A stretch of 64,000 bases of DNA from Anaeramoeba flamelloides. Its lineage: Eukaryota; Metamonada; Anaeramoebidae. The notes under the pieces are model-generated. The model was given only the letters and a program-made list of their open reading frames with translations. It ran no database searches and was not told where the DNA came from. Made by a program: the position numbers and the translations under genes. Position 1 is the stretch's first letter. Each line of letters opens with the position of its first letter. The DNA is taken from positions 5,084,001 through 5,148,000 of the forward strand of contig JANTQA010000033.1 of the NCBI GenBank assembly GCA_027625915.1, read 5' to 3'. Below are positions 22,101 to 33,700 of the stretch, piece by piece.

Positions 22101-22349
22101 GACAACGAACAAGTTTTGCAAATTAAAGAGATAAAAAGCGACCATACAGAGATCGAATCAACTTCCTTTATAGTCGCCTACGGGATAGATTTATTTTATG
22201 ATTGTGTAACAATCGACCAAAGCTTTGATAAAATCGATTCTCAGTTTAATTTCAGTGCTTTGATAATAACAATGTTAGTTTTGATAATTGCTTTAATAGC
22301 AATGCAAAGAATGAAAGGTAATAAAAACGTGAAAACTAATTGGAATTAA
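19176..22349 (+). CDS. EMC1: ER membrane protein complex subunit 1 (EMC1)
   Basis: A 1057-aa single-exon gene for the large lumenal subunit of the ER membrane protein complex, which inserts transmembrane segments and tail-anchored proteins. The ATG at 19176 opens a clear signal peptide (MKTLFTFVLLLIFFQASFC). The N-terminal part has PQQ/beta-propeller-like repeats, for example ALLKPKNGEIVWKHKF. The C-terminal ~200 residues carry the family's diagnostic DUF1620 run: SYLFPSYVNVMGVSKSK, LNPERTLN, GLIPYATYLP, ESTSFIVAYGIDLFY, then one transmembrane helix (FSALIITMLVLIIALIAM) and a short basic tail. Human EMC1 is 993 aa; the excess lies in low-complexity N/K/D-rich loops. No intron is needed. Identification rests mainly on the C-terminal motif series and is firm. 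Confidence 0.96.
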   Translation: MKTLFTFVLLLIFFQASFCISTEQTKKRVHEGIGEIVRSDLECGSSSGIFVQTESNMVALLKPKNGEIVWKHKFNEKEKLITSTCSHHSSVILTDRKILVVQPNTGKVLNEFNHNSNTVTFSKLLTGKDHFVVVLDDTIQYRELKTGNIKYSTKYSKKDFELTSLFLNEESNSVVVIGVNKKRKTPEFLYLEEQKQNQKQKGNNKENKVNQEPKLIKFQVDSDNKIKLNTRPTLLRKESIALYLDQESTKTVNFLDLNSLISQGKTSKDNRIIITVESSSLKNLKSGNENLQIITSSSSHFVVVQEQSGQTSNKNKAFIYKFKKTNKKNSIILIAEKEYNNNKNKKEKGKGKETESTFWFSNQRSNSDFVTFVQQTETKLLITSYSSEKTINEEIDYFKRNDYGKIKKVDLLFFNLNSKKEMLPFYLIEFEDLSLHMVHLNQKTTPTTATKKKTKNILWGREEALTDIIDLLIIPKKSLNIYQNSNENNKFDLEKIKQSLQLKIDESKKKIIGIYDKIPKSMDGIKTYFNLAANEIKQKIYSIVNPSEYSKQPGFKMDVNKLNYVKKNWHLKFEDSNSEKFDFNKLLVIITRNGNVYGFSTSKNQIIWKIRLPVSEKLGSLDQMFRINDKQIFIIGSTNHEDMDNNNRQKKSTFIAMIDIVDKEIIESKWVEQWTAKQTISIDLEDYNDDDNDNNNQIIRPQKAVLILDNQGGYHLFPKTGYVLKSFDLIYNRVHFVVMNKETNTLFCYHFIKDDLFETTDNPPKPEIKWTKQFDKKEEVTQININYENQYPDKHSNNNYYNPYMISLLTYNKVEKTITVLIIDTVSGKIIGNVKNYDASLPATLQHYASKLVYHYWGTKVKTTVMSVIELKANAFSSKHYRQNHKNILYQNRPMVTLKKQSYLFPSYVNVMGVSKSKDNINQKGLVLALSTDDLFLLSDSFLNPERTLNVQNAMKLGLIPYATYLPHQAKNIINDNEQVLQIKEIKSDHTEIESTSFIVAYGIDLFYDCVTIDQSFDKIDSQFNFSALIITMLVLIIALIAMQRMKGNKNVKTNWN

Positions 22350-25300
22350 TAAATTTTTTTATTTTTTTTTATTTTTGATTTTTATTCTCTAAAAATTGAA
22401 GATGAGATTATTTCAAGTCTCATTTTTCTTTATATTTCTCTTTCGATTTCTGTTTCTTTATATATACATATATATATATATACATATATATAAACATACA
22501 TACATATATTATTTCTTATATTATTCTTTAGTTTTCATACCATAAAATAAAGAAAGATTTTTTTAAAATGTTGTTTGCTTTGTTTTTTTCTATACTTATT
22601 CATATTTAAGGATGGAAGTAACAAATGAATTTCAAATAATAAACACAAAAAACAGAATGTTTTAAGGAACAAATTTAAAATAAAAAATAAATTTAATAAT
22701 TAAAAAATATAATAAATTAGAGATATTCTAAATTTTTAAAAATACTTTACAAACTAAACTCTATTTTACTAAAAGTTTCCCAGCTAAAAATGAAAAATTC
22801 ACTTTTTTTAAGAATCAGCCAAACTACAATTGTTTAGAATTTAGAGTAATAATAAACTTCAGATTAGAGTTGAGATTCAAAAAAGAAATACCTGAACAAA
22901 CCCTAAATTTTAAAAAAAAAAAAAAATAAAAAAAATTTTTTTTATAACCTTTCATTGGAATGTCTGATAAAAAATTTCTCAAAATCTTTTGGAAAATTAA
23001 AATTGTTGACAATAAGAGTATTTAATAGGAAATCTCTGATATTTAAAAGAAAATTAAAAATCTCAATTTTCTTATAGTTTATTTAAAGTTTTGGATTTTT
23101 TTATTCAAATTGAATTTTTTTAAAAAAAAAGAAAAACAAAAAATGTAAAAAAAAATGAAAAATAAAAAGAACGAGAAAAAATCACAAAAGAAAAAATTTC
23201 TAAATGAGGAACAATGATTTTGAGATAAAAATTAAAAATTTTTTTTTTGTGAAGAATATTGAATTAAACCCATATAATATGTTCTATTAATATAATAAAC
23301 TTCACATTTTAACTCGAAAATAGTTTATTTTAAAATGCCATATTCTATTTTAATCATTTAAAACTATTAAAATTCAAAAAAATTATCTTTAATAAAAGAA
23401 AGAAATATTCTAAATCTCAGAAAAAAATATAAAATATTTCGTTTGATAGAACAAGTTTTTGAAAAAAAAACAATTAATTATGAAAATTATTCAATTATAC
23501 TTGTAACAATTAGGGCAAATTAATACATAATTTAAGAAAAAACTAATTTTGGAAAATAATTAATAGACAAAGAGGATAATTCGAGTAAAATTATCGAAAT
23601 CATGATTTTATTGAGAAAATAATTTAAGTGTCAGGATTATATTTATAAAAGCATCTAAAAAATGAAATAAATTTCAATTAAAAATTTAATTTAATTGAAA
23701 AATTCCTTTCCATTACGATAAAAGGAGAAAAATTTAAAATCAAAATATTAAAAAAATATATCAAATATCAAAAACCATTTATCCATTAAACTCTTTGATA
23801 ATATATATAAATATATATTATATCAACCAGAAATAAAAGTTACATATTTTATTCAATTATAAAAAGTTTCTTAAAAAAATACAAAAAAATCTTGTACAAT
23901 TGTCATCAAGATAAATCACCCGATAGAGATATTAAATTTATTTACAAAAAGAAATTTATTATTCAAAAACAAATCTGCTGATTTGAGGTTCCATCTAATT
24001 ATTGAACTTTATCTATAAAGAAAGTTTTCAATATTTATTTTTTTAATCTATATATTCAAGAAGATCCAATTCACAGTTTTAGTACCAAAAACTTAATTTT
24101 TATTTTATTTTATTTTTTTTTTGAAAAATTAGATACAAAAAATACTATATTGTATAAATTTATTAAAGATAAAAATTATAATAAATAAATATTAAAAAAA
24201 TTATTTAAAAATAACAAATTGATATCCCAAAATGTTTTGGCTATATACCTAATTCTTAAATTTATATTCAATTAAAAAGTTTTAATATAAAATTCTGAAA
24301 AAAATGTTTAATCTCTGATTATTTACAAGAAGGGAGATGTGTTAATTCGGTAATTTTTTATCCACTTTATCATATATTTTTATTTAAACCTTCCTTTATA
24401 AAATAAATTAATGCATAAATCTCTCGAAACAAAACATACTTTAATGTTTATTAATAATTTTGTATTAATTATGTAAGAATTCCAGAGATACATTTATCGT
24501 TAATTTGAAACTTTTTTAAAAATTATAAAGGAGTTTGATATGAAACCAAAACTATGTAAATAATTAAAAAACTTAACTACTAAAAAAAACTTATATATCC
24601 GGATATTTGCCTAGATAAAAAACCCTAAATTTAACATTGATTCAGTGAAAAACAATTTCACAAATTAATTAATATCTTAAAACAAAAAAAAAACAAAAAA
24701 TAGGTCGGTAATAAAATTAAGCACTATTTTTTTCTGATTAATATTTTTCGAAATTAAGTTCATAAATTTATTCAATTAAACACTGAGATAATTTTTTTAG
24801 AGTAAAAAAAATCTCGACTTTTGAATATCGATGATATTTTTTGAAATTAATGTGTACTTTTTTATTTTTTTTTTGAAAAATTGGGGTTTAGAAAATTTTT
24901 AAATTGTAGAATAATTAATATGTTAAATTAGAATACTTTTACAGAGACTTTATCTTTCTAGTTTAATTTTTTTTTAATTTTATAATTTGAAAATAAAAAA
25001 ACCAATTGAAGTTCATATTAGTCACTTTTGTGAAAATAAAATTCCCAGAATTTAGAATTTGTTTTTTTATATGAGTTAAAACAAGATAGTGTATATAAAA
25101 ATATACATAATTTCAACTTTAAATTCAATGATTTTGGCAAAAATTGTTTTCAAGAAAAAGTTAAATGTAAAATTTATTTATTTTTATTTTATCATTTTGT
25201 TTTTTCAATTTTTTTAAGGGAAAGTATTTGATCAGCTTTCCATTTTTTTGTGTTTTTTTGGGTTGTAGGGACATATATTCAATTTGATTTAAAATATTTT

Positions 25301-25499
25301 GTTAAAAAATTGTATTCACCATTGGATATTATTTGAATTTTGAATATTTGAATTGAAAAAAACAGAGAGGATTTGAAAAATGGAAATTAAAAAATATGAA
25401 TAAAAAATAAATCTTTTTTTTCACTTTTTCTATTATATCATTTTTTCTAAATATATCAATTTTTTTTATTTTTTTACTTATGTTTTGATTTTTGTTAGG
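22350..25499. other. Long AT-rich spacer downstream of EMC1
   Basis: More than 3 kb without a supported gene. It starts with T-rich sequence and TATATACA tracts (22455-22510) that probably belong to the EMC1 3' flank. The rest is A/T-rich sequence in which I could pair no repeat. Confidence 0.4.
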
Positions 25500-25868
25500 T
25501 TAGTAAAAAGTTAATTTGAAAAAAAAAATTGAAACTCCAAATTAGCACACAAAACATTGAGGATTTGTATTTTCGTTTAAAAAGAATACATTTACGATTA
25601 AAAAAACTTTTTATCAAAACTTTTAATTCAAAAAGAAATTGAGAAATTTTACACAAGACGCTCCGTGAAAGGTGCTCAATTTTTTTTTAATATTTATTTT
25701 TTTTTATATTTGAAATTTATAGTTTGTTAAGGTATTTCTTTTTTGAATCTCAACTTTAAACTCTATTTTATTATTTCACTTATTTCTAAACAATTGTATT
25801 TTGTTTGATTCTTAAAAAAAGTGATTTTTTCATTTTTGGCTGTTCCTTTTTGTGTGAAATGGAGTTTA
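25500..25868. repeat. Dispersed repeat R3, copy 1
   Basis: Collinear with 30725-31082, same orientation. Shared runs include AAAGAAATTGAGAAATTT, then a short GC-richer word, a T run, TTATTATTTC, ATTTCTAAACAAT, and the block GTGATTTTTTCATTTTTGGC...TGAAATGGAGTTTA. The last block is the best conserved. Confidence 0.75.
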
Positions 25869-26196
25869 GAAAGAGATACTGTTGCATTTTTGATCCAATT
25901 TGTCAGAAGATTAAATCTGTAGGAAAAAAAATTTACTTAATTAAAAGAATTAAGGCAACTATTTCTAAAACAGATTTTTTATTTATTTATAAATATATGT
26001 ATATTTATAATTATGAGATATAACTAATGATAAAAAAAAATAAGTTAAGAAAAAATGTTACATTGCAAAACGAAAAATAAAAATTATTCAAAATTGATAT
26101 TATTTTTTAATCATTATAATCAAGCATTAACGATTCAAAAAAAAATAAAAAAAAAAAAATAATAATAAAAAAAGAAAATCCAAAAACATTATTTGG
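25869..26196. other. 3' flank of ATG9
   Basis: AT-rich sequence without a gene, ending in A runs just beyond the ATG9 stop (the gene reads leftward). Confidence 0.4.
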
Positions 26197-27714
26197 TTAT
26201 TTTTTTTCAATTTCTGAATTAGAGTTTTCTTCATTATTGTCATCATTAAAATCCATTAAATCATTATTTTGGAATTCTTGAAATCTTTCTTGAAAATCCA
26301 ATCTTCCTTGATGAATATTTGGGTTTTCTTTGAATTTTCTTAATAAATAAATGGAATATTCTGGCAAGGGTACCATGTTATCGGAATTCAAGTTTACTGG
26401 GAGATAACCCTTTGTATCCTTTAAATCATCTTCATCAAACACAACCGAATTTTTGCCAAAGTCGTATTTCTTATGGGAAATATCCCCATTTTCTTTCATT
26501 AACCCGATACTTTCTAATAACACTGTTGAATTCATATTGTTTTTTGGTTTCCAATTTGGATGGTTTGATTTGAAATTGACGACCCCTGCCTCCATTAAAG
26601 TCATTAATGTTTCAAAATTTTTTATATCAGAAATTTTAATTTCAGGACCATTATAGCGATCACTCTGTTCGTTCAAATTAAATAATGACCAAGAGCTAAT
26701 GTAACCAATTTTTTCATCAATTTTGGTCAATTTGGTAAAGCAGTCAACATAATTTTTTGCCTTTTTTGACCAAACGAAAAGAATGATTAATGGGCCATAA
26801 AAGGCAGACAAGATTTCAAAAATGATCATTTTAAAAGTTGATACAAAGTGTTGGCAAAACTGTTGTTTAACTTTCACAGAATTCATTTCATTGATCCACG
26901 TCTTGGGTAAATAATGCGTATGGATTATTACATTATTTAATTCATTTGCTGGCTCATAAACAGTGGTTGGTGGTGGGAGCATTTTCCTAGAAACAGAAAA
27001 TATAATACCCACAATTGAAAGTAGCCAAGCAAAGGACTTGTCGCCATAAATAGTTGTATTCAAAATAAAATCAACATCATAGACTATTGATAATACAAAG
27101 AAAATCAGTGCAATGGACCCAGATAGAAAGGCAATAAATTTGGCTATGGGGACAATAATTGTTGGTGGGAATTGATTCAAATAAGTTAAGGAACTTTTGT
27201 GGCCCTTTTTTATTCGATTTTCAAAGAGATGGGGAAGTTCATTAGGTTCGCTAAACATCCATTTTGCTCTTTGTGACCACTGTCTTTTTGAAAGAATTCC
27301 AATTTCAGTTTCAATCTTGTGATTTATTATATTAAAAAAATTCAAAAAAAAAATGAGAATTATTTAAAATATTAGTCAATTTAAAAAGTTAAAATAACAA
27401 TCAGAAAAAATAAAATAACAATCAAAAAAGATAAAATAACATCATAAAAAAGAAAAAATAACAACAAAAAAAAATTGTTAAAATATTATTTAAAAAAAAA
27501 TAAAAATAATTCATTTACAATTTTCCCATATTTTAGTACCCAATAAATAACCAAAAAGAAGATAATAAAAGGTGAAAGTATCAATAAAATTAATGAGGTG
27601 ATGATCATTCTTTTTCTTAATTTCCTTTTAGGATAAATTAAAAAATAATAAAAATGTTAATACAAATTAATCAAAGTTATGAAAATTGAAAATGCAATGA
27701 AAGAAAGAGAAAAG

Positions 27715-27746
<32 letters not shown>

Positions 27747-30700
27747 AAAAAAAAAACATAAAAAAGAAATAAAAATATTAAAAAAAAAGAAAGGTAATCG
27801 AAAAAAAAAGAAAGGCAATCAAAAAAAAAAAAAGAAAGAAGAGAATTTATATTATTTACTTATGAAAATTTGATTCTGTTAAACACTCAGTATTCACTTT
27901 CAAGTTTTTAGTAAAAAAGGGAGCAAAAATAATTTTTTCGATCATTATTTCAAAAGTTCTAGTGAGAGGGAAAAAAGTTGGCAAACCAAAAAGTTGCTTT
28001 TTATTGATCATTGCAATTTGATAATTTTTCATTCTCATTATTACAGAAGCAAGATCTAATTCGTCAAACCCGGAATCTTTGTTCTGTTCAATGATTTTTG
28101 ATGCGACTTGATGCCATAAAAGAGTTGGAATCTCATTATCATATATTTTAAGCACTTTATTATAATAATGTTTAATTTTGATCATTTTAATTGTCTCTGC
28201 AAATAATTTGCTTGATGAATAAATTAAATAACAAGATGCTCCAAATATACATATAATAATAAATTTTGGCAAACTATTTCGAAAGATTTAGAAAAGTATT
28301 ATTTTTATAAAAAATAATGTTAGAATCCTGAAAATATTAATATTGTTGATAAAAGATCTCATAAAAACGTATATTATAGATATAGTAAAGAAATTTGAAT
28401 ATTAACACTCATTACTGCAAACAAGAAAAACTATAGGGCTATCAATAATGATTACAAAAAAATGGAAAATTCTTTTTTTTTTTTTTTTGGTAATTTTAAT
28501 TGTTGTATGTTTTATTGTTTTTAATGTATATTTAAAAAAAGTAAGAAATTTCAAGAAAGAATTGAAAAAGTAACAATATACTAAACTCAATTTCAAAAAT
28601 TGTGACTAACATGTAAAAAAATAGATTGAAAAAAAAATAATTTATTCTTGATTATTCGAGAACAACTAAATATTAAATCTGATTAATAATTCACTTTTAG
28701 ATCATTCTAAATAAATAAAATCCTGAGATTTTAGAAAATTAAAATAAAAAATAAAACCAAAAACTTAAAAAAAGTGAATCATATTTTTTGAAAAGAGCAT
28801 TACGGTTTTTTATTTACTGAACTTTTAATGAAAAAGGGTTAACACAAAGATTTTTTGCTAATAAACATCTTCATTTTAAAAGATATACAAAGTCTCAAGT
28901 TTCTTAATGTGATTATTTGAATTTTCTAAGATCTTTTTTTTTTTTAAACTTGTTTTTCTAATTAAAAAAAAAATGATCAAAATAAGAAAAAAAAAAGAAA
29001 AAAAAAAATCAAAAAAGTAAATAAAAGGAAAAAAAAAATAAAGAAAAAGAAGAAAAAGAGAAAAAAGAAAAACAATAATTTGAAAAAGCAAAACAAAAAT
29101 TTGACTAAATTAGAAAAAAAATGATTCTGATCAGAAAATTTGATTTTGAAAAGAAGATGGGATAAAACAATTCAAAATGTCCTTTAATAATATTATAAAG
29201 AGAGAAAACATTTTTGAAAAATAGTTTAGAAATGAGAAAATTGAAAACAATACCCCCGAATAATAACAATCCTTTATATTTAGCATTAATTTTATCATTG
29301 GGATTATATTATTTTTTTTAAAAATATTTTACAATCGAGAAAATTAAAAAAAATGTTTTTATTAAATATACTTGTAAAAATAAAAACAAGTTGCAATTAA
29401 TTTAAAAAAATATTCATATAAAGACAATTTAAATTTCTTATATTATTTTATTTTAATAGTTAAAAATATTTTCAAAAGTGAAAAGTTAAAATTATTACTA
29501 TTTTGCATTTATATTAGAGTTTTTAATTTAAAGGTGAAAAATTCTCGTGTATTGTTATTTGTTAGCAAAAGAATTTTTTTTTACTGATAAATACTTTTTT
29601 GCGGATAATTTATTTTTTTGTGAATATTTTTTTTTTTGCAAATAAGTGTTTTGTTTGCAGATACTTGTTTTTTTTACAAAATCTTTTTTGAAATGAAACG
29701 CTTTGGAAGAAGAGTTTTCAGATTTATAAAATAAAAACCGAACTAATATATATATATATTTATGCAAACAAAACGTTTATCAAATACCTTCAGAATTCAA
29801 CTTTTTAGAACAGTAATTTTAATTCAAGTATTATATCGATTAGATATTTGTAATCAAACCCAGACAGATATCAAAAAAATAAATACTTGGATTTATAAAA
29901 AACTAAAAAAAAGTACACTCAAACACAGACATTCTCAAATGGAAAACTAGAACTGATCCCACCTCTAAGCTATTTTCAAGAGAGTGGGGCAAATTTATTT
30001 TACAATATATCTCTATTAAACGAAAACTTCATAAAGTATTTAAATATCCAAAAGAATTTACTACCATTTATTGATTCTTGATAATAATTCAATTTGTTTC
30101 TTAGTATTATATTACATAAATTAAAGATATGAAAATTTTCTGATCTTGGTTTTATCTGATATTTTTTCGGGGTGATAATTAGTGTTTATTATTTTCTTTT
30201 TGATCCAAAAAATCGTTTTCATAACTTGTTTAATCTCAACAAATTTTCAAATACAATTGAAAACATTATATTGTATATTGGCTGTTTAAAAAATCATTTG
30301 TACCCTTTTCACATTTCCAGTTTTTTATTGAAATTGGTCGTACATCTGTTTTCACCAAAAAAAGTGCTATTTTTTTTTTTCATTTTTTTGGAAATATTTC
30401 AAAGATATATTTTTGAAATAATGACCTTAGTCTTGGTTCAATAGTATTAATATTAAACTTAATTTGTCATTGTCAATTAATGAATACCTTCGCTAACAAA
30501 GATGATTTTTTATGAAATGTAAAAAAAAATATCCCAGTTTTTTAGAAATAAACTCTTTTTCAGTCAAAGGGGCCCAGTTTTATTGAAGAAATAGAAAATA
30601 TTCTATGAGTTTAATTCATTATTCTTCTCAAAATAAAATATTTCTCATTTAGTCATTTTTTTTATTTTTTTTCATTTTTTCTCATTTTGGAAATTTTTTT

Positions 30701-33700
30701 TTTCTTCTTTTCTTTTTTAAAAATTAAATTTGAAAAAAAAAATGTTTGAAACTCAAAATTAACATTAAGAAAAGTGAGGTTTTTAATGTTCTTTTGAAAT
30801 TCATACATTTACAAGTAAACAATCTTATTGTCAACAATTTTAAATTTTCTAAAGAAATTGAGAAATTTAGCACGAGAAGTCCCAATGAAAAGGGCCCAAA
30901 AATTTTTTTAACATTTTTTTTTTTTTTGAAATTTATGGTTGTTCAGACTTTTCTTTTATGATTATCGACTCTAATACGAAGTTTATTATTTCTCGCATTT
31001 CTAAACAATCTAAGTTTGGTTGATCTTAAAAATAAAGTGACTTTTTCATTTTTGGCTGATCCCCTTTGAGTGAAATGGAGTTTACTTTAATATGATTTTA
31101 AGAAATAAAGCAAATTTCATGATAAAAAAACCAAAATTCACTCTACTTAAATAATCTAGCTAAGGATTTAAAAATGGATAAAATAGAAAACATTAACTGG
31201 GAAAATATGCGAAAAGAAGAGATCGAGAAAAAACTCCATAAGGCTCATATTAAGTCAATACAATACAAAGTAGAATCCTCACAAAAGAAAAAGAAAACTG
31301 GAAATTAAAAAGATATCTTAAAATCAGCGAATTTCCAGAAAAAACTTGAGTGAAAAACAAACTTATTTAAACTGGAAATCATCAAAAACCACTATTCAAA
31401 CTGAAATCATTCTGTAACTGTTTGAATAGATCACATAAAAATGAGAAAAGGGGAGTGGAATCAAAAATATGTACATGTTGTAGAAAAAAAAATAGATGAG
31501 TTCGATCACTTCATATGAGATTTTTAAAAATATGGAAAAAACCATAAAATAATGAAAGAAATAACTCAAAAAATTAAAGAGTTTGATCTTTAGTAAATAT
31601 TTGAAGATGCAGACGAATTACTGAGAAAAATGAGCATCGAAACAAATCTATGAAATTATTATGGAATATTTCCTGTCAAATATGGCTTAACATGCTATAA
31701 GGAAAAAAGATCTCCAATCCAAATAATTTTGAATCATATGTCCACACAAAAAAATTCACGACAATTCCAACATCCCCAAACATTTTTCTTTTCTATTTTT
31801 AAGGATATAAGTTCTAAATAAATTCTTCACATACACTACGAATGTTAGCCTTTTATCTTGGTTAAGGCTCTTACGATCCTTTATTCAAAGATTAAAATAA
31901 ATTATTTTTTGTAAAAAAGTGTTTTTTTGTTTGTTTTTTTTGTTCAACTTGAAAACCTCACTAACCAATCCCTTAGAAATTCACCTAAGAAGATATTGAT
32001 TCAATTAGTTTTTCATTGTGGTCAGTTATTAGTACAAAAAGTACTTAATAACTCTTGGAAAATTCAATAATTCAAACACAAACCAACACCACTCTTAATT
32101 ACTACTTTGTTGGTAAGTGGGTATTTACAATAGAACAAAGTATAAAAACCAAAAAAATGGCATTTTTTTGTTGTATAAACAATTTATTTTAAAGTAGATA
32201 AAGGATCGTATTTACCCTTACCAAAATGAAAGGACATAAGTTACAGTGTATCTGAAGAATTCATTTAGAATGCCTACACTTAAATTCTTCATTTTTTATA
32301 TTTATTCTTCATTTTTCATTCTTTCATTTTTTTTTTTTTTTTTATAGACTCCTTATTTCGGTGTTTATTGTCTTTTTTTTGGAAACAATCACCTTGTTCT
32401 GTGACGAGTTTGGTCTGGAAGAACGAAAAATATGATATTGTTCGAAGTGATATAAGATGGTATTGAGGAATTCGAAGAACAACGATAAATATGATCATTG
32501 TAGCACTAGAACAATATCATATTTTGAGTCTGGAAGGGGATCCAAAACGAGTAAATATAACAAGGGGGCTGTTGAATTAATGAAACAATATGAGTTGCTA
32601 TGTATTGTTTCAACTAGAGATCTAACTTGACAGAACAAAAAACAAACCAAACAAAAGCAATAAAAAAACTAATTAGTTATTTTTCAATGGTACTTTGAAG
32701 AAATTATTCTTCAAAGGATATTTTTCTTCTGAACTAAGGTTATTGAAAACATTGAAGTTAAATTTTACATTTTTATCGTTGGAGACAAAACTTTTAATAA
32801 AGTTTACAGAGACAAATTAGATCGTCGAACTTTTCAATGAGTCTATTTACTCTTTTATTCCCCGTTTGTCAGCCGATTCTCGAAAACCACTCAAATATAA
32901 AAACTTGCATGCACCTGGCGTTCTTAACAATAAATTATTTTGAACATTCCTCTAAAATTTCTTGACTTTTGTGAAGTTAAAGTAAAATGTTTTTTTTTTT
33001 TTTTCTTAAATTTGCATTTATTTGAGAATTTGTATGTTTATTCTCCTTTTGAAATTTTGTTTTGTAATGGTTTTTTCTCCCCTTTTTTCAAAATAAAAAG
33101 AGATCAAACGTTTTTAATTTTTTTTAAAAAATGAGACTGATTTCTTTCTAACCAAAAATAAAAACCATGTTTGGATTTCGACATTGTTTTTTATCAAAGA
33201 AATGGAATTTATTCCATTAGCAAACAGTACGTATTAAATGATGGACTTTTTTTTTGAACTCTATTTGAACTAATTAATTTGGTTCTTTGAACTAAATTAT
33301 GTGTTCAAAGAGATTAACAGTTGAGACGATTCAAACCTTATATATTTATGAGATTTACAAAGTCGCAAAAAAATTAGTTAAAGTGGCCTAAAATAACTTT
33401 TAATATCATTTCTATAGTCGAATTTATTCGTAAAATACATCTTATTTCACCTAATTATAATTCCAAAAATAAAGATCAGAAAATTTTCAACTTTGCCTAA
33501 TAACCTAAGTGTTTCCCAAAATCTTTTCACATTAACTACAGTGCTACACTAAACTTTTTTTGAGAAACAATCGCTTTCTTATCTGTATTCATCAAAATTT
33601 ATTTACTTAAATTTTCTCAAATAAAAATTTTGTGTTTAAAAAAAAATATAGCAACTTTATTTGAGAAAACTAAATTAAATTTAAAGCCCTAGTCCCAGTA

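Noticed and set aside
27679..27873. Lys-rich plus-strand frame
   Set aside because: It is an A-rich tract within ATG9 intron 3.
28402..28596. Hydrophobic minus-strand frame as a missing ATG9 exon
   Set aside because: The true first-helix exon was found at 34833-34952 with the VVDWERLF motif and correct phases.
28876..29091. Phe/Leu-rich minus-strand frame that looks like membrane segments
   Set aside because: It is the read-out of an A/G-rich low-complexity tract at the end of repeat R4.
32561..32575. Purine tract AAGGGGGC followed by TGTTGA, like the polypurine tract and start of a 3' LTR; a similar AAGGGGGGGCTGTGA lies near 63930
   Set aside because: No matching second LTR, no primer-binding site and no reverse transcriptase; the 32.56-kb case also reads as part of a coding relic (NKGAVELMKQ).
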